Shown here piece by piece: positions 1 through 9,241 of a DNA stretch of 33,727 bases (within the stretch, counting starts at the first letter, position 1; each line of letters begins with the position of its first letter). Location of the stretch: NCBI GenBank assembly GCA_016650245.1, contig JAENWD010000287.1, positions 1 to 33,727 of the forward strand. Reading direction: 5' to 3'. This stretch comes from Vicinamibacteria bacterium (GTDB lineage Bacteria > Acidobacteriota > Vicinamibacteria > Vicinamibacterales > JAENWD01). A program made the translations under genes and the position numbers. A model generated the notes under the pieces. The model ran no database searches. It saw only the letters and a program-made list of their open reading frames with translations, and was not told where the DNA came from.

Positions 1-885
1 GCCGGCGCGATGCGCAGGCTGCCGACGATCCTGCACGAGCACGCCAACCTCACCGACACGCCGTGGTTCCAGAAGTTGGCCGACAGGCTGCTCGAGCCGT
101 CGACCGACCTGGCGATCGCGGTGTCCAAGAGCACCGCGGAGTTTGTGGAGCACGCGCGGCTCGTGCGGCCGGAGAAGATCAAGGTGGTCTATCTGGGCGC
201 GCCGCTCGAGGAGTTCGGCCGCACGCGAACCGCCGAGGAACTCGCCGTCGCGCGGACCTCCATTGGCGCCTCGGCCGACGACTTCGCGATTGGCACCATC
301 ACGCGGCTGCACGACTCGAAGGGCAACCATTACCTGGTCGAGGCCGCGGCCAAGGTCGTGGCCTCGCACCCGCGCGCCAGGTTCTTCCTGGCAGGGGAGG
401 GGCCGCTGCGGGACCCCCTGGAAGCCCAGGCGACTGCGCTGGGGCTCGGCGACCGGTTCGTATTCCTCGGGTTCCAGAAAGACGTCGCGCAGACGCTGTC
501 CGCCTTCGACCTGAGCGTGTTCCCATCGCTCTGGGAAGGCACGCCGCTGACGGCGTTTGAAACGCTGGCCATGGGCAAGGCCATCGTGGCGACCGACGCC
601 GACGGATTGCTCGACATCCTCGAACGCGACGTCACCGCCTGGATCGTCCCGCGGCGCGACGCCACCGCGCTGGCCGACGCGATCGGCTATGCCCTCACGC
701 ATCCCGATGAGCGGGCCGCCATGGCGTCCCGCGCGCGGCACGCCGGCCGGCAGCACGACATCGCGGTGTTCGTGCGCAAGATGGAGCGGCTCTACACGCT
801 GCTCCACGCGGTCTCTCGCCCGACCCGTCGACGCGGCATCCTGAGGGAAGACTTGTCGTTCCTCACGACGGGAGTTGGCGTGTGA
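1..885 (+). CDS. Glycosyltransferase family 4 (group 1), 5'-truncated by window edge
   Basis: Frame is open from base 1. The C-terminal GT-B half is present (GTITRLHDSKGNHYLVEAAAKV, LAGEGPLRDPLEAQA, FPSLWEGTPLTAFETLAMGKAIVATDADGL), but the N-terminal Rossmann half is missing. Confidence 0.88.
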   Translation, partial: AGAMRRLPTILHEHANLTDTPWFQKLADRLLEPSTDLAIAVSKSTAEFVEHARLVRPEKIKVVYLGAPLEEFGRTRTAEELAVARTSIGASADDFAIGTITRLHDSKGNHYLVEAAAKVVASHPRARFFLAGEGPLRDPLEAQATALGLGDRFVFLGFQKDVAQTLSAFDLSVFPSLWEGTPLTAFETLAMGKAIVATDADGLLDILERDVTAWIVPRRDATALADAIGYALTHPDERAAMASRARHAGRQHDIAVFVRKMERLYTLLHAVSRPTRRRGILREDLSFLTTGVGV

Positions 886-2759
886 CCGCCACGCCTGCCG
901 CGTCCCAGGCCTCCCCGCGCCCGCTCGACGTCACGCCGGGCCTCGTCGTGGCCGCGCTGGTCCTCGCCATCTACGGCGGCCTCGCGTTCTCCGTAGACTT
1001 CCCTCGCGCGGCGATCGGGTTCAAGAGCGACGAAGCCACGTACTACATGATGGCGCACAGCCTGGCGCACGACGGCGACCTGTCGTACAGCCGCCAGGAC
1101 CTCGCGCGTGTGTGGCACGAGTTTTCGGCAGGACCGACCGGCCTCTTTCTCAAGAAGGGCCGCGAGGTCCAGGTCGCGTTGAACGGACAGTTTCCGTTCG
1201 TCCACCTGCGGTATCGGCCCGACACCGATCCGGCCCGCTTGTATTACGGCAAGTCGTACATGTATCCGCTGGTCGCGGCGCCATTTGTGTGGCTGTGGGG
1301 CACCAACGGGTTCGTGGTGCTGCAGGCCCTGCTGCTGGCCGCGCTGGTGTTTGCCGGCTATCTGTTCATCGCCGCGCGCTCGCCGGCCAACGTCGCCCTG
1401 CTCGTTGGGGCCGGCTACTTCCTGGCCACTGTGGCGCCTGGCTACGTCGTCTGGATGACGCCAGAGCTGTTCAATCTGGCCGCGGTGACACTGGCGTATT
1501 TCTGCTGGCTCTACAAGGAGGTCGCGCCCACTGCTCTGCCGCGTGGCTTGCGATGGCTGCGCACCGACTGGTCCGACGTGGCTGCGGTGGTGCTGCTGGC
1601 GATGGCGTCGTTCTCCAAGCCGCCCAACGCCGCGCTGATTGGGCCGATGGTGTTGCTGGCATGGTCGCGTCGACGGTGGTCGCGGGGACTACTGGTCGGT
1701 GTCGCGTTCACGGCGCTGTTGGCCTTCTTGTTCCTTGGCAACCTGGCGATCACCGGCGACCTGAACTTTCAAGGCGGTGAGCGTCGGACGTACTATGTCG
1801 GGTTCCCGTACATGGACCCGACGATGGGCTTTGACGTCGGCGCGGGTCGGGCGACCAACGAGGTGCTCACCGACGTCGTCTTCGATCCCGGCGTGTTCTG
1901 GGCGCGCCTGGGGTGGAACGTCGTCTACTTCTTCATCGGGCGGCACTCCGGGATGCTGCCGTACTTTTTTCCGGGACTGTTCGCGCTGGCAGTGTTCCTG
2001 TGGCCGCGGTCACAGCGGCTGGGCTGGCAGTGGCTGGTGTGTGCGGCGGTGGTCGGCGAGACGCTGCTGCAACTGGTGTGGCTGCCGTACACGTACTACG
2101 GCGGCCCTGGCGTGCTGGGCAGCCGCTACTACATGAGCGTGTACGGGCTGCAGCTCTTCCTGTTGCCCGGCCTGTCGTCGGTGGGGTTGGCGCTCATGCC
2201 GTGGTTTGTGGGGTGCCTGTTCACCGCGAAGATCACGCTGAACCCGTTCTACTACTCGTTCCATCCGCACGAGCACGCCAAGGCCGGCCCACTGCGCTGG
2301 CTGCCGATCGAGCTGACGCTCATCAACGACCTGCCGATCAACACGCGAGTGGACCGCGTGCGGCAGCTGTTCGGCCAGGGGCCGCGTTTCCAGATCTACT
2401 TCCTCGACGACAACGCGTACCCGCGCGACGGCGACTCGTTCTGGGTCCGCGGCCGCTCGCGCACCGACCTGCTGTTCAAGACTCCAGAGCCGGTCGGTCA
2501 GCTCAAGCTCACGGTCGAAAACGGTCCGTTCCCGACCGACGTGCGGGTGACGGTGGATGGGCGACTGGTGGAGGCCGCGCTCGGCAGAAACGAGTCCAGC
2601 GTCGTGCAGGTGCCGCTCGGGCCGGGCAGGCCGTATCAAGGCACGCGCGTGTGGGTCGTGACCATCGCATCAGGCAGCGGCCATGTGCCGCTGTTTGACG
2701 TGGGCGGGGAAGACCATCGCTACCTTGGCGTGAAGGTCACGCCGCAGCTATTGCCGTGA
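882..2759 (+). CDS. Polytopic membrane protein, GT-C/ArnT-like glycosyltransferase candidate
   Basis: 625 aa with many hydrophobic segments and an early acidic loop (FKSDEATYYMMAHSLAHDGDLSY) typical of GT-C enzymes. GTG start overlaps the upstream stop (GTGTGA). Confidence 0.65.
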   Translation: MTATPAASQASPRPLDVTPGLVVAALVLAIYGGLAFSVDFPRAAIGFKSDEATYYMMAHSLAHDGDLSYSRQDLARVWHEFSAGPTGLFLKKGREVQVALNGQFPFVHLRYRPDTDPARLYYGKSYMYPLVAAPFVWLWGTNGFVVLQALLLAALVFAGYLFIAARSPANVALLVGAGYFLATVAPGYVVWMTPELFNLAAVTLAYFCWLYKEVAPTALPRGLRWLRTDWSDVAAVVLLAMASFSKPPNAALIGPMVLLAWSRRRWSRGLLVGVAFTALLAFLFLGNLAITGDLNFQGGERRTYYVGFPYMDPTMGFDVGAGRATNEVLTDVVFDPGVFWARLGWNVVYFFIGRHSGMLPYFFPGLFALAVFLWPRSQRLGWQWLVCAAVVGETLLQLVWLPYTYYGGPGVLGSRYYMSVYGLQLFLLPGLSSVGLALMPWFVGCLFTAKITLNPFYYSFHPHEHAKAGPLRWLPIELTLINDLPINTRVDRVRQLFGQGPRFQIYFLDDNAYPRDGDSFWVRGRSRTDLLFKTPEPVGQLKLTVENGPFPTDVRVTVDGRLVEAALGRNESSVVQVPLGPGRPYQGTRVWVVTIASGSGHVPLFDVGGEDHRYLGVKVTPQLLP

Positions 2760-3805
2760 GCACACTGGCCGTCGTCACGTCGAGCCCGCCGTTTGTCGAA
2801 GGCGGCCACCTGGTCATCGCGCGGTCGCTGGTCGCCGCCTTGCGCGACGGCGGCCACCAGGCCGACCTGGTGGTGACTCCGCAGAACCGGTTCGGACGGC
2901 AGGGATCCGCGTTTCTGGCGACGTGGCTGACCGATGTCGGCCGCACGCACGACGACCAGCCGGTCGATCAGGTCATCTCGCTGCGCTATCCAAGTTACGC
3001 CGTGCGGCATCCCCGCCACGTGGGCTGGCTGCTGCATCCCATGCGCGAGTACTACGACCAGTGGGACGCGTTCAGCCGGCCGCTGTCGTGGAAGGGCCGT
3101 CTCAAGGAGAACGCGCGGCGGAGGATGGTCTGGACGGCCGACCGGTACCTGCTGACGAAGAACGTCTCGAAGCTGTTCGTGATCTCGGCGACCGTGCAGA
3201 AGCGCCTCGAGACCTTTGGCGGCATCCCGTCCGAGGTATTGCATCCGCCGCCGCCGCAGCGGGCGTACCGCGTGGATGACTACGCGCCGTACGTGTTTGC
3301 CGTCTCGCGCTTCACGCCCCTCAAGCGCATGGCCCTGCTGGTCGAGGCGTTGGCGCAGCCGGCGGCCCGGGGCATCCGCGCGGTGCTGGCCGGGGAAGGG
3401 GAGTCGTACGGGGACGTTCAGCGTCTCGTCGTCGAGCGCGGCCTGGCCGATCGCGTGAGCCTGCCAGGGCGCCTCGACGAGGCGCAACTGGTCGAGCATC
3501 TGGCCCGCTGTCGCGCCGTGGTCTTCCCGCCGTTTGACGAGGACTACGGCTTTGTCACCGTGGAGGCCTTTGCCTCTACCAAGCCGGTCATCACCTGCAC
3601 CGACAGCGGTGGGCCAACCGAGTTGGTCGTGCATGAGGCGTCAGGCTTCGTCAGCGAGCCCACGCCGGCAGCGCTGGCCGAGGCCATGCGGCGGCTCATC
3701 GACAGCAGAGACCTGGCCGAGCGTCTGGGCACGGCGGGCCGTCAGGTCGCCAGTGGCCTGACGTGGCCCGCTACCGTGGCGCGCCTGCTGCTTCCGGTAA
3801 ACTGA
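2756..3805 (+). CDS. Glycosyltransferase family 4
   Basis: SRFTPLKRMALLVEALAQ, LAGEGESYGDVQRLVVERGLADRVSLPGRL, FPPFDEDYGFVTVEAFASTKPVITCTDSGGPTELV motifs. GTGA overlap with the upstream gene. Confidence 0.9.
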   Translation: MSTLAVVTSSPPFVEGGHLVIARSLVAALRDGGHQADLVVTPQNRFGRQGSAFLATWLTDVGRTHDDQPVDQVISLRYPSYAVRHPRHVGWLLHPMREYYDQWDAFSRPLSWKGRLKENARRRMVWTADRYLLTKNVSKLFVISATVQKRLETFGGIPSEVLHPPPPQRAYRVDDYAPYVFAVSRFTPLKRMALLVEALAQPAARGIRAVLAGEGESYGDVQRLVVERGLADRVSLPGRLDEAQLVEHLARCRAVVFPPFDEDYGFVTVEAFASTKPVITCTDSGGPTELVVHEASGFVSEPTPAALAEAMRRLIDSRDLAERLGTAGRQVASGLTWPATVARLLLPVN

Positions 3806-3813
3806 TCGGCGTC

Positions 3814-4665
3814 ATGGGGTACCGCACGCCGCTCGAATCCCGGATCGCCAAGCGCACGACCAGGGCCATCCTCGACTACCAGATGATCGAGGACGGCGAC
3901 CGCGTCATGGTCGGCCTGTCGGGGGGCAAAGACAGCTGGGCGCTCATCCAGATCCTCGAGGTCCTGCAGGAGCGCGCGCCGATAGACTTCTCGATCGTCG
4001 CCGTCAATGTCGACTCCGGCTACGAGGGCTATCAGCACGACCTGCTGACGCGCACGTGCGCCGAGCGCGGCTGGGAGTTTCACCACATCGACACGAACAT
4101 CGGCGCGACCATCGACGACACGCTCGACGCCGACGCGACGCCCTGCTCGCTCTGCGCCCGGCTGCGTCGTGGCGTTTTGTACCGCATCGCGACCGGCGTC
4201 GGGGCCACCAAGATCGCCCTGGGCCATCACGCCGACGACTTCATCGAGACGCTGCTCCTGAACGTGTTCTTCGCCGGCGCGCTCAAGGCGATGCCCGCCA
4301 AGCTGGTGTCCGACGATGGCCGGCACACAGTGATCCGTCCGTTGGCCTACGTGCTCGAGGAAGAGGCGCGGGCGTATGCCAAAGCCTCTGGCCTGCCGAT
4401 CATCGGCTGCTGTTGCCCGGCCTGCGGTGACCTGTCGTTGCAGCGGCAGCGCATCAAGCGGATGCTGATGGAGCTCGAACGCGAGCACCCGGGCGTGAAG
4501 GCTTCGCTGCTCAAGGCGTTGGCCAATGTCGCGCCACGCCACCTGCTCGATCGTCGGCTCAACCCGCCCGGCGCGACGTTGCGCCGGGAGATCGTCCCGG
4601 TCGAGACCGACGCGGCCGCCGACCTGACCTCGCGCATCATCCCGCTGCTGCAGCGCCCACTCTGA
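3814..4665 (+). CDS. ttcA: tRNA 2-thiocytidine(32) synthetase TtcA
   Basis: PP-loop SGGKDS, CSLCARLRRGVLYRIA, ATKIALGHHADD, and a second Cys cluster CCCPACGDLSLQRQ. ATG at 3814 is preferred over the ORF-track start at 3763. Confidence 0.93.
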   Translation: MGYRTPLESRIAKRTTRAILDYQMIEDGDRVMVGLSGGKDSWALIQILEVLQERAPIDFSIVAVNVDSGYEGYQHDLLTRTCAERGWEFHHIDTNIGATIDDTLDADATPCSLCARLRRGVLYRIATGVGATKIALGHHADDFIETLLLNVFFAGALKAMPAKLVSDDGRHTVIRPLAYVLEEEARAYAKASGLPIIGCCCPACGDLSLQRQRIKRMLMELEREHPGVKASLLKALANVAPRHLLDRRLNPPGATLRREIVPVETDAAADLTSRIIPLLQRPL

Positions 4666-4669
4666 CCGC

Positions 4670-5119
4670 GTGCGCGCCGTCCTGCAACGCGTGTCGTCGG
4701 CTGAGGTCACGGTCGACGGCCGTCGTGTCGGCGCCATCGGCGCCGGCCTGCTCGTGCTGCTTGGCGTCGAGACAGGCGACGGCCCGTCTGACGCGACCTA
4801 CACCGCGGACAAGATCGCCGGCCTGCGCTGCTTTGCCGACGAGGCTGACCGCATGAACCGCTCGGTGGCCGACATCGGAGGCAGTGTGCTGGTCGTCTCT
4901 CAGGTCACTCTGTGCGGCGACACACGGAAGGGCCGACGGCCGTCTCTTGATGCGGCGGCGCCGCCGGCCGAGGCACGGCTGCTCTATGACGACGTCGTGC
5001 GGCAGCTGCGCGCACGCGAGCTTGTCGTCGAGACCGGGGAATTTCAAGCCACGATGGCGGTGGCCCTGGTCAACGACGGCCCGGTGACCTTCCTCGTCGA
5101 CAGCCGAAAGCGACTCTGA
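4670..5119 (+). CDS. dtd: D-aminoacyl-tRNA deacylase
   Basis: MRAVLQRVSSAEVTVDGRRVGAIGAGLLVLLGVE, SQVTLCGDTRKGRRPS and VNDGPVTF, the DTD signature motifs. Confidence 0.95.
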   Translation: MRAVLQRVSSAEVTVDGRRVGAIGAGLLVLLGVETGDGPSDATYTADKIAGLRCFADEADRMNRSVADIGGSVLVVSQVTLCGDTRKGRRPSLDAAAPPAEARLLYDDVVRQLRARELVVETGEFQATMAVALVNDGPVTFLVDSRKRL

Positions 5120-5961
5120 TGCGGCCCGCCGTCCTCTCGCGGTTCGTGACGTGTGCCATCGCGATGGCCATCGGCGCCGGTGGTCACGCCGAGGCACAAC
5201 AACGACCGCTGATCACACAGGACCCTGAGGTCATCGGCGACGGCCGTCTGCTCGTCGAATCGGGCGTGGAGGTGGGGAGCAATATCTTGTATCCCGTCTC
5301 CGGACTCACCGGCGACCACGTCGCGTTGCCCCTCGGTGTGAGTGTGGGCCTGGGCACTGTGACCGAGCTTCAAATTGTCAGCGGCTACCAGTGGCTGGCC
5401 ATCGACCGGCGCGACTTCGCGCCGCTGGACTTCCGCGTCGAGCCCGGTGGGCGCACGTCGGATGTGATCGACGTCACGCTGGCGATGAAGGTGCGCGTGT
5501 GTGGCGAAGGTGTGCGCCGTCCGGCGGTCGGCCTGCGCTTTGCGACCGAGCTGCCCAATGCCAGCAACGAAAGCGGACTGGGCCTGGACACGCTGAACTT
5601 CGTCGGGACGATACTTGTCGGCAAGACCGTGGGCGCCTTCCGCCTGGTCGGCAACGCCGGCCTCGCCCTGCTCAGCGATGTCCTGCAGGGCAGTCTGCAG
5701 CATGACGCCGCCGTCGGAGGTGTGTCGGTGGCTTTTGCGCTGCGGCCGTCGGTCGATCTGGTCGGGGAACTGGCGGGCCGGCAAGTGCTCTTTGCCGACC
5801 GGCCGCCGATTGGCGCCGAGCCGCGCGGTCAGGTGCGGGCTGCCGTGCGCTACACGCGCGGCGCGTGGCGTGGCGATGCGGGCCTCATCATCGGGACGAC
5901 CCGCCAGGATCCCGACATCGGCCTGTCGGTGGGTCTGACCTGGATCGGCCAGATGCGTTGA
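5119..5961 (+). CDS. Secreted or outer-membrane beta-barrel-like protein (transporter-like), function unknown
   Basis: Signal peptide (AIAMAIGAGGHAEAQ), alternating amphipathic strands, C-terminal beta-rich GLSVGLTWIGQMR. Confidence 0.6.
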   Translation: MRPAVLSRFVTCAIAMAIGAGGHAEAQQRPLITQDPEVIGDGRLLVESGVEVGSNILYPVSGLTGDHVALPLGVSVGLGTVTELQIVSGYQWLAIDRRDFAPLDFRVEPGGRTSDVIDVTLAMKVRVCGEGVRRPAVGLRFATELPNASNESGLGLDTLNFVGTILVGKTVGAFRLVGNAGLALLSDVLQGSLQHDAAVGGVSVAFALRPSVDLVGELAGRQVLFADRPPIGAEPRGQVRAAVRYTRGAWRGDAGLIIGTTRQDPDIGLSVGLTWIGQMR

Positions 5962-5967
5962 GCCGGT

Positions 5968-5985
5968 CGTCAATCACTCGTCAAT
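5968..5985 (+). repeat. Two CGTCAAT heptamers in the convergent gap before glpD 3' end
   Basis: CGTCAAT-CACT-CGTCAAT (5968-5974, 5979-5985), same heptamer as upstream of metG. Confidence 0.6.
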
Positions 5986-5987
5986 TC

Positions 5988-7586
5988 CTACCCGGCCACG
6001 TGGACCGGCAGATAGAACTGCTTGAGCCCCTGAATCTCGTCTTGCACCCGCGACGAGCTCCACCCGAGTTCGTCGCGGGCAATCCCTTCCACCTTCAGAA
6101 TAGCGTCGTCGCCCGGGTACCCGGCCGATCCCAGTCCCGTACGCCGCAGCACGATGTCTTCGAGCGTCAGGGCCATCTCGTTGCGGGCGGCTTCGACGAT
6201 CTGCGCGCCGACGATGGGCAGGCGGTCCACGATGCGCTGGCCCAGCGAGGTCCTGGTGTGCACGAGGGAGGCGACTCGCGGGGCCTGATCGCCGTAGACG
6301 CGTTGCAGGTGGTCCCAGGCCTCCTGGTCCAGGCCTTCCACGGGAGGCTTCGTGCCGGTGGGCCCGAAGCCCGGCAGGAGCAACGACGCGGTTCGGGGCG
6401 GCGCGTGGCAGCCCAATTGCGCCGTCACCAGTGTCACCGCCTGTTCGGCCACCGCACGAGCGGTGGTGTACTTCACGCCCATCAACGAAATCGCGCCGTC
6501 GACGCCGTCGTGCCGATGTTCCCGAAGCAAGGGGCGATCGGCCAGCGTCACGTGATGCCCGAAGCCGGCGGCCGGCACGACGCCGCGCTGTACGAGCGTG
6601 ACGTCGTCTTCGGTGAGCTGCAACGACGGGAAGGCCTGGTTGACCTCGGCGAGACACGCGCCGAAGTCCTCCGGTGTCACCATCGCGGCATCGGCACCGC
6701 AGGGCCCGGCGCCGTGCCAGGTGCCGATCGCCAACTGTCCCTGCCACGGCAGCGCGAAGAGCAGGCGGCCGTCGCCCGTGGGTGCTCCGCACGCCACGGC
6801 GGGCGCCGGGCGGCGTGTCACCAGGTTCATCGCCTTCACCAGCCGCGGCGTCTTCCTTACGCCGAAGGCGCCCATCAGCCGCCCGGCGCCCGCGCCTGTG
6901 GCGTTGAGCAGCACGCGTGCGCTGATCGACAACACGGCGCCGTCGACGTGATCGCGCGCGATGACGCCGGCAATCGTACGGCCCCGGCGGATCGGCTCGA
7001 TCGCGTCCAGGTAGTTGGCCAGCACCGCGCCGTCGCGCGCCGCGGCGACGGCCACGCCAAATGTGAGACGTTCGGCGTGCGCCGTACGGTAGTCGTGCCA
7101 CACGCCCAGCGGCCCGTCGCCAAGCAGCGGGCCAGTGTCGAGCCCAGCCCGGTCCTCGCCGTCCACGATGCGGCCGGCGGGCAGGCGCAGATGGTCGGGC
7201 ACGCCGTGGTTGCGATCGAGCGTCAGCGCCGCGTCGAGCGCGAAACCGGCCCGCAGCAGCGCCGCCGACTTGCCGTCCGGTCCGCCCGCCTGCACGGCAA
7301 ACGTCTGTCGCTCGATCAGATGCGGTGCGATACGCGCCCACGTGCGGCGCTCGCGTGCCGACTGCCGCAGCCGGCGGAGGTTGGCGGTCTGCAGATAGCG
7401 CAGGCCGCCGTGCAGCGTGCGATGGTGATGAAAGGATGAAGCGCCGCCGAAGTCGTGCCGCTCGATCAGCGCGACGTGCAGGCCTCGGGTGGTGGCGTCC
7501 CACGCCGCCATCAAGCCATGGATGCCGCCACCTACGACGAGCAGGTCGAAGGTGTGTGAGGTAAGGGAGTCGAGATCACGGAACAT
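5988..7586 (-). CDS. glpD: FAD-dependent glycerol-3-phosphate dehydrogenase
   Basis: FDLLVVGGGIHGLMAAWDATTRGLHVALIERHDFGGASS...RTLHGGLRYL; SLMGVKYTTARAVAEQAV; full-length 532 aa. Confidence 0.9.
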   Translation of the reverse strand: MFRDLDSLTSHTFDLLVVGGGIHGLMAAWDATTRGLHVALIERHDFGGASSFHHHRTLHGGLRYLQTANLRRLRQSARERRTWARIAPHLIERQTFAVQAGGPDGKSAALLRAGFALDAALTLDRNHGVPDHLRLPAGRIVDGEDRAGLDTGPLLGDGPLGVWHDYRTAHAERLTFGVAVAAARDGAVLANYLDAIEPIRRGRTIAGVIARDHVDGAVLSISARVLLNATGAGAGRLMGAFGVRKTPRLVKAMNLVTRRPAPAVACGAPTGDGRLLFALPWQGQLAIGTWHGAGPCGADAAMVTPEDFGACLAEVNQAFPSLQLTEDDVTLVQRGVVPAAGFGHHVTLADRPLLREHRHDGVDGAISLMGVKYTTARAVAEQAVTLVTAQLGCHAPPRTASLLLPGFGPTGTKPPVEGLDQEAWDHLQRVYGDQAPRVASLVHTRTSLGQRIVDRLPIVGAQIVEAARNEMALTLEDIVLRRTGLGSAGYPGDDAILKVEGIARDELGWSSSRVQDEIQGLKQFYLPVHVAG

Positions 7587-7609
7587 GGCTGGGGGTGCGG
7601 ACCAGCTGC

Positions 7610-7617
7610 ATTATAGT
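7610..7617. promoter_or_regulatory. Symmetric divergent -10 element between glpD (-) and methyltransferase (+)
   Basis: ATTATAGT reads TATAGT on + (8 nt before GTG 7626) and TATAAT on - (23 nt before glpD ATG). Confidence 0.5.
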
Positions 7618-7625
7618 TAGGGCTC

Positions 7626-8438
7626 GTGTCTGAATCCCGCGTACTTCAGGGCGTCGGAGTCGCTCCGCCTGATCGCGTCAACCGCCGGGTTCGCAGGTAT
7701 TGGAACCAACACATCCACGATCTGGCGATTTCGCGCCACCCGCCGGGCTCGCCCGGATTCTTCGACGATCTCGACCAGTATCACTTCGACAAGCTCCATC
7801 ACCTGCTCCGCCTGGTGCCCTTTGACGGGCTGGCCGGCAAGCAGGTCCTCGACGTAGGCTGCGGAACGGGCGTGGATCTTGTGCGCTTTGCGCGCGGAGG
7901 GGCCCGGGCCACCGGTGTCGACATCGCCGACTCGGCCATTGCGCTGGCGAGGCAGAACGTCGCGTACCGCGGCCTGCACGCCCACCTGCTGGTCGCCGAT
8001 GGCGAAGCGTTGCCGTTTCCCACTGAGCACTTCGACTATGTGTTCGCGCATGGCGTGGCGCAGTACACCGGTAATGGGAGGCACCTGGTCGAGGAAGTGC
8101 ACCGGGTGCTGAAGCCAGGCGGCGAGGCGGCGCTCCAAGGCTACAACCGCATCTCGTGGCTCAACGCGTTGTCCAAGCTCATGAAGGTGGACCTCGAGCA
8201 CGAAGGCGCGCCCGTGCTGCACACGTACTCGCCGGCCGAGTTCCGCGCGCTGGTCGATGTCTTTCCGAGCGTCGATCTCGTCTTCGAGCGGTTTCCAGTG
8301 AAGAGCCGGCTGCATGGCGGCTGGAAGGGGCTGGCCTTCAACGCGTGCTTCGTCGGCGCGTTCAACGCGTTGCCGCGCGGCATGGTCACGCGCTACGGCT
8401 GGCACCTGCTCGCCCTCTGCCGCAAGTCGTCCACATGA
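7626..8438 (+). CDS. Class I SAM-dependent methyltransferase
   Basis: VLDVGCGTGVDLVRFARGGARATGVDIADSAIALA; FDYVFAHGVAQYTGNGRHLVEEVHRVLKPGG. Confidence 0.9.
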   Translation: MSESRVLQGVGVAPPDRVNRRVRRYWNQHIHDLAISRHPPGSPGFFDDLDQYHFDKLHHLLRLVPFDGLAGKQVLDVGCGTGVDLVRFARGGARATGVDIADSAIALARQNVAYRGLHAHLLVADGEALPFPTEHFDYVFAHGVAQYTGNGRHLVEEVHRVLKPGGEAALQGYNRISWLNALSKLMKVDLEHEGAPVLHTYSPAEFRALVDVFPSVDLVFERFPVKSRLHGGWKGLAFNACFVGAFNALPRGMVTRYGWHLLALCRKSST

Positions 8439-9241
8439 TCGCCTTCACCAAGGCACACGCCTACGGCAACGACTTCCTGTACGCCGCCGCCTCTGATCTG
8501 GCAGGCGCCGATCTGGCGATGTGGGCGCGCCGGCTTTGCGACCGCCACCGCGGCGTGGGCGCCGACGGACTCATTCTCTACACGCTCACAGCGCGTGGCG
8601 CGACGATGACGCTCCTCAACGCTGACGGCAGCCCGTCGGAGCTTTCCGGCAACGGGCTGAGAGGCCTGGCGGCGATCGTCGCGCGCGAATGGCGGCGCGC
8701 CGGGCGGTTGGATCGACACGACATCGTCGTTGAGACTACCGCGGGCCCCAAGCGCCTCGTGCTCGAAGAGGTCTCGGGCGCGTCCTATTTGTTTGTGGCC
8801 GAGATGGGGCAGCCTACGGGCATCGTCGAGCGCCGGTTCGACGTGCTGGGCGAGACGCTGACCGCCACGGTCATGGCCGTCGGCAACCCTCAGTGCGTCG
8901 TGCTCGGCCCACTGCCAGACGATGCGAGGTTCGCGCGGCTTGGGCCGGCACTGGAGCACCATCCCGCGTTTCCTGATCGCACCAACGTCGAGTTCGCCGT
9001 CGTCGAAGCCACGGACCGCGTGCGGATTCGGATCTGGGAACGTGGCGTCGGGCCGACCGAGTCGTCGGGCACCGGGTCGTGCGCGGCCGCCGTCGCCGCC
9101 GCCAGCCACGGCGGCGCTTCACGCGACGTCGAGGTCGTCGCGCCCGGCGGCACGCAGCGCGTCATCTGGAGCGAGGCCGGCATCACGCTGACCGGGTGGG
9201 CGGAAATCCTCGCCGACGGGACGTTTTGTGCGCAGCTTTAA
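8435..9241 (+). CDS. dapF: Diaminopimelate epimerase (DapF)-family protein with both catalytic Cys positions occupied by Ser
   Basis: KAHAYGNDFLY, NADGSPSELSGNGLRG, GNPQCVV, NVEFAVVE, ERGVGPTESSGTGSCAA. ATG 8435 overlaps the upstream stop (ATGA); the ORF-track start at 8156 is too far upstream. Confidence 0.85.
   Translation: MIAFTKAHAYGNDFLYAAASDLAGADLAMWARRLCDRHRGVGADGLILYTLTARGATMTLLNADGSPSELSGNGLRGLAAIVAREWRRAGRLDRHDIVVETTAGPKRLVLEEVSGASYLFVAEMGQPTGIVERRFDVLGETLTATVMAVGNPQCVVLGPLPDDARFARLGPALEHHPAFPDRTNVEFAVVEATDRVRIRIWERGVGPTESSGTGSCAAAVAAASHGGASRDVEVVAPGGTQRVIWSEAGITLTGWAEILADGTFCAQL

Noticed and set aside
5865-7439. 524-aa plus-strand ORF (and 509-aa minus ORF 5974..7503)
   Set aside because: Out-of-frame or antisense to glpD, which carries clear FAD-oxidoreductase motifs.
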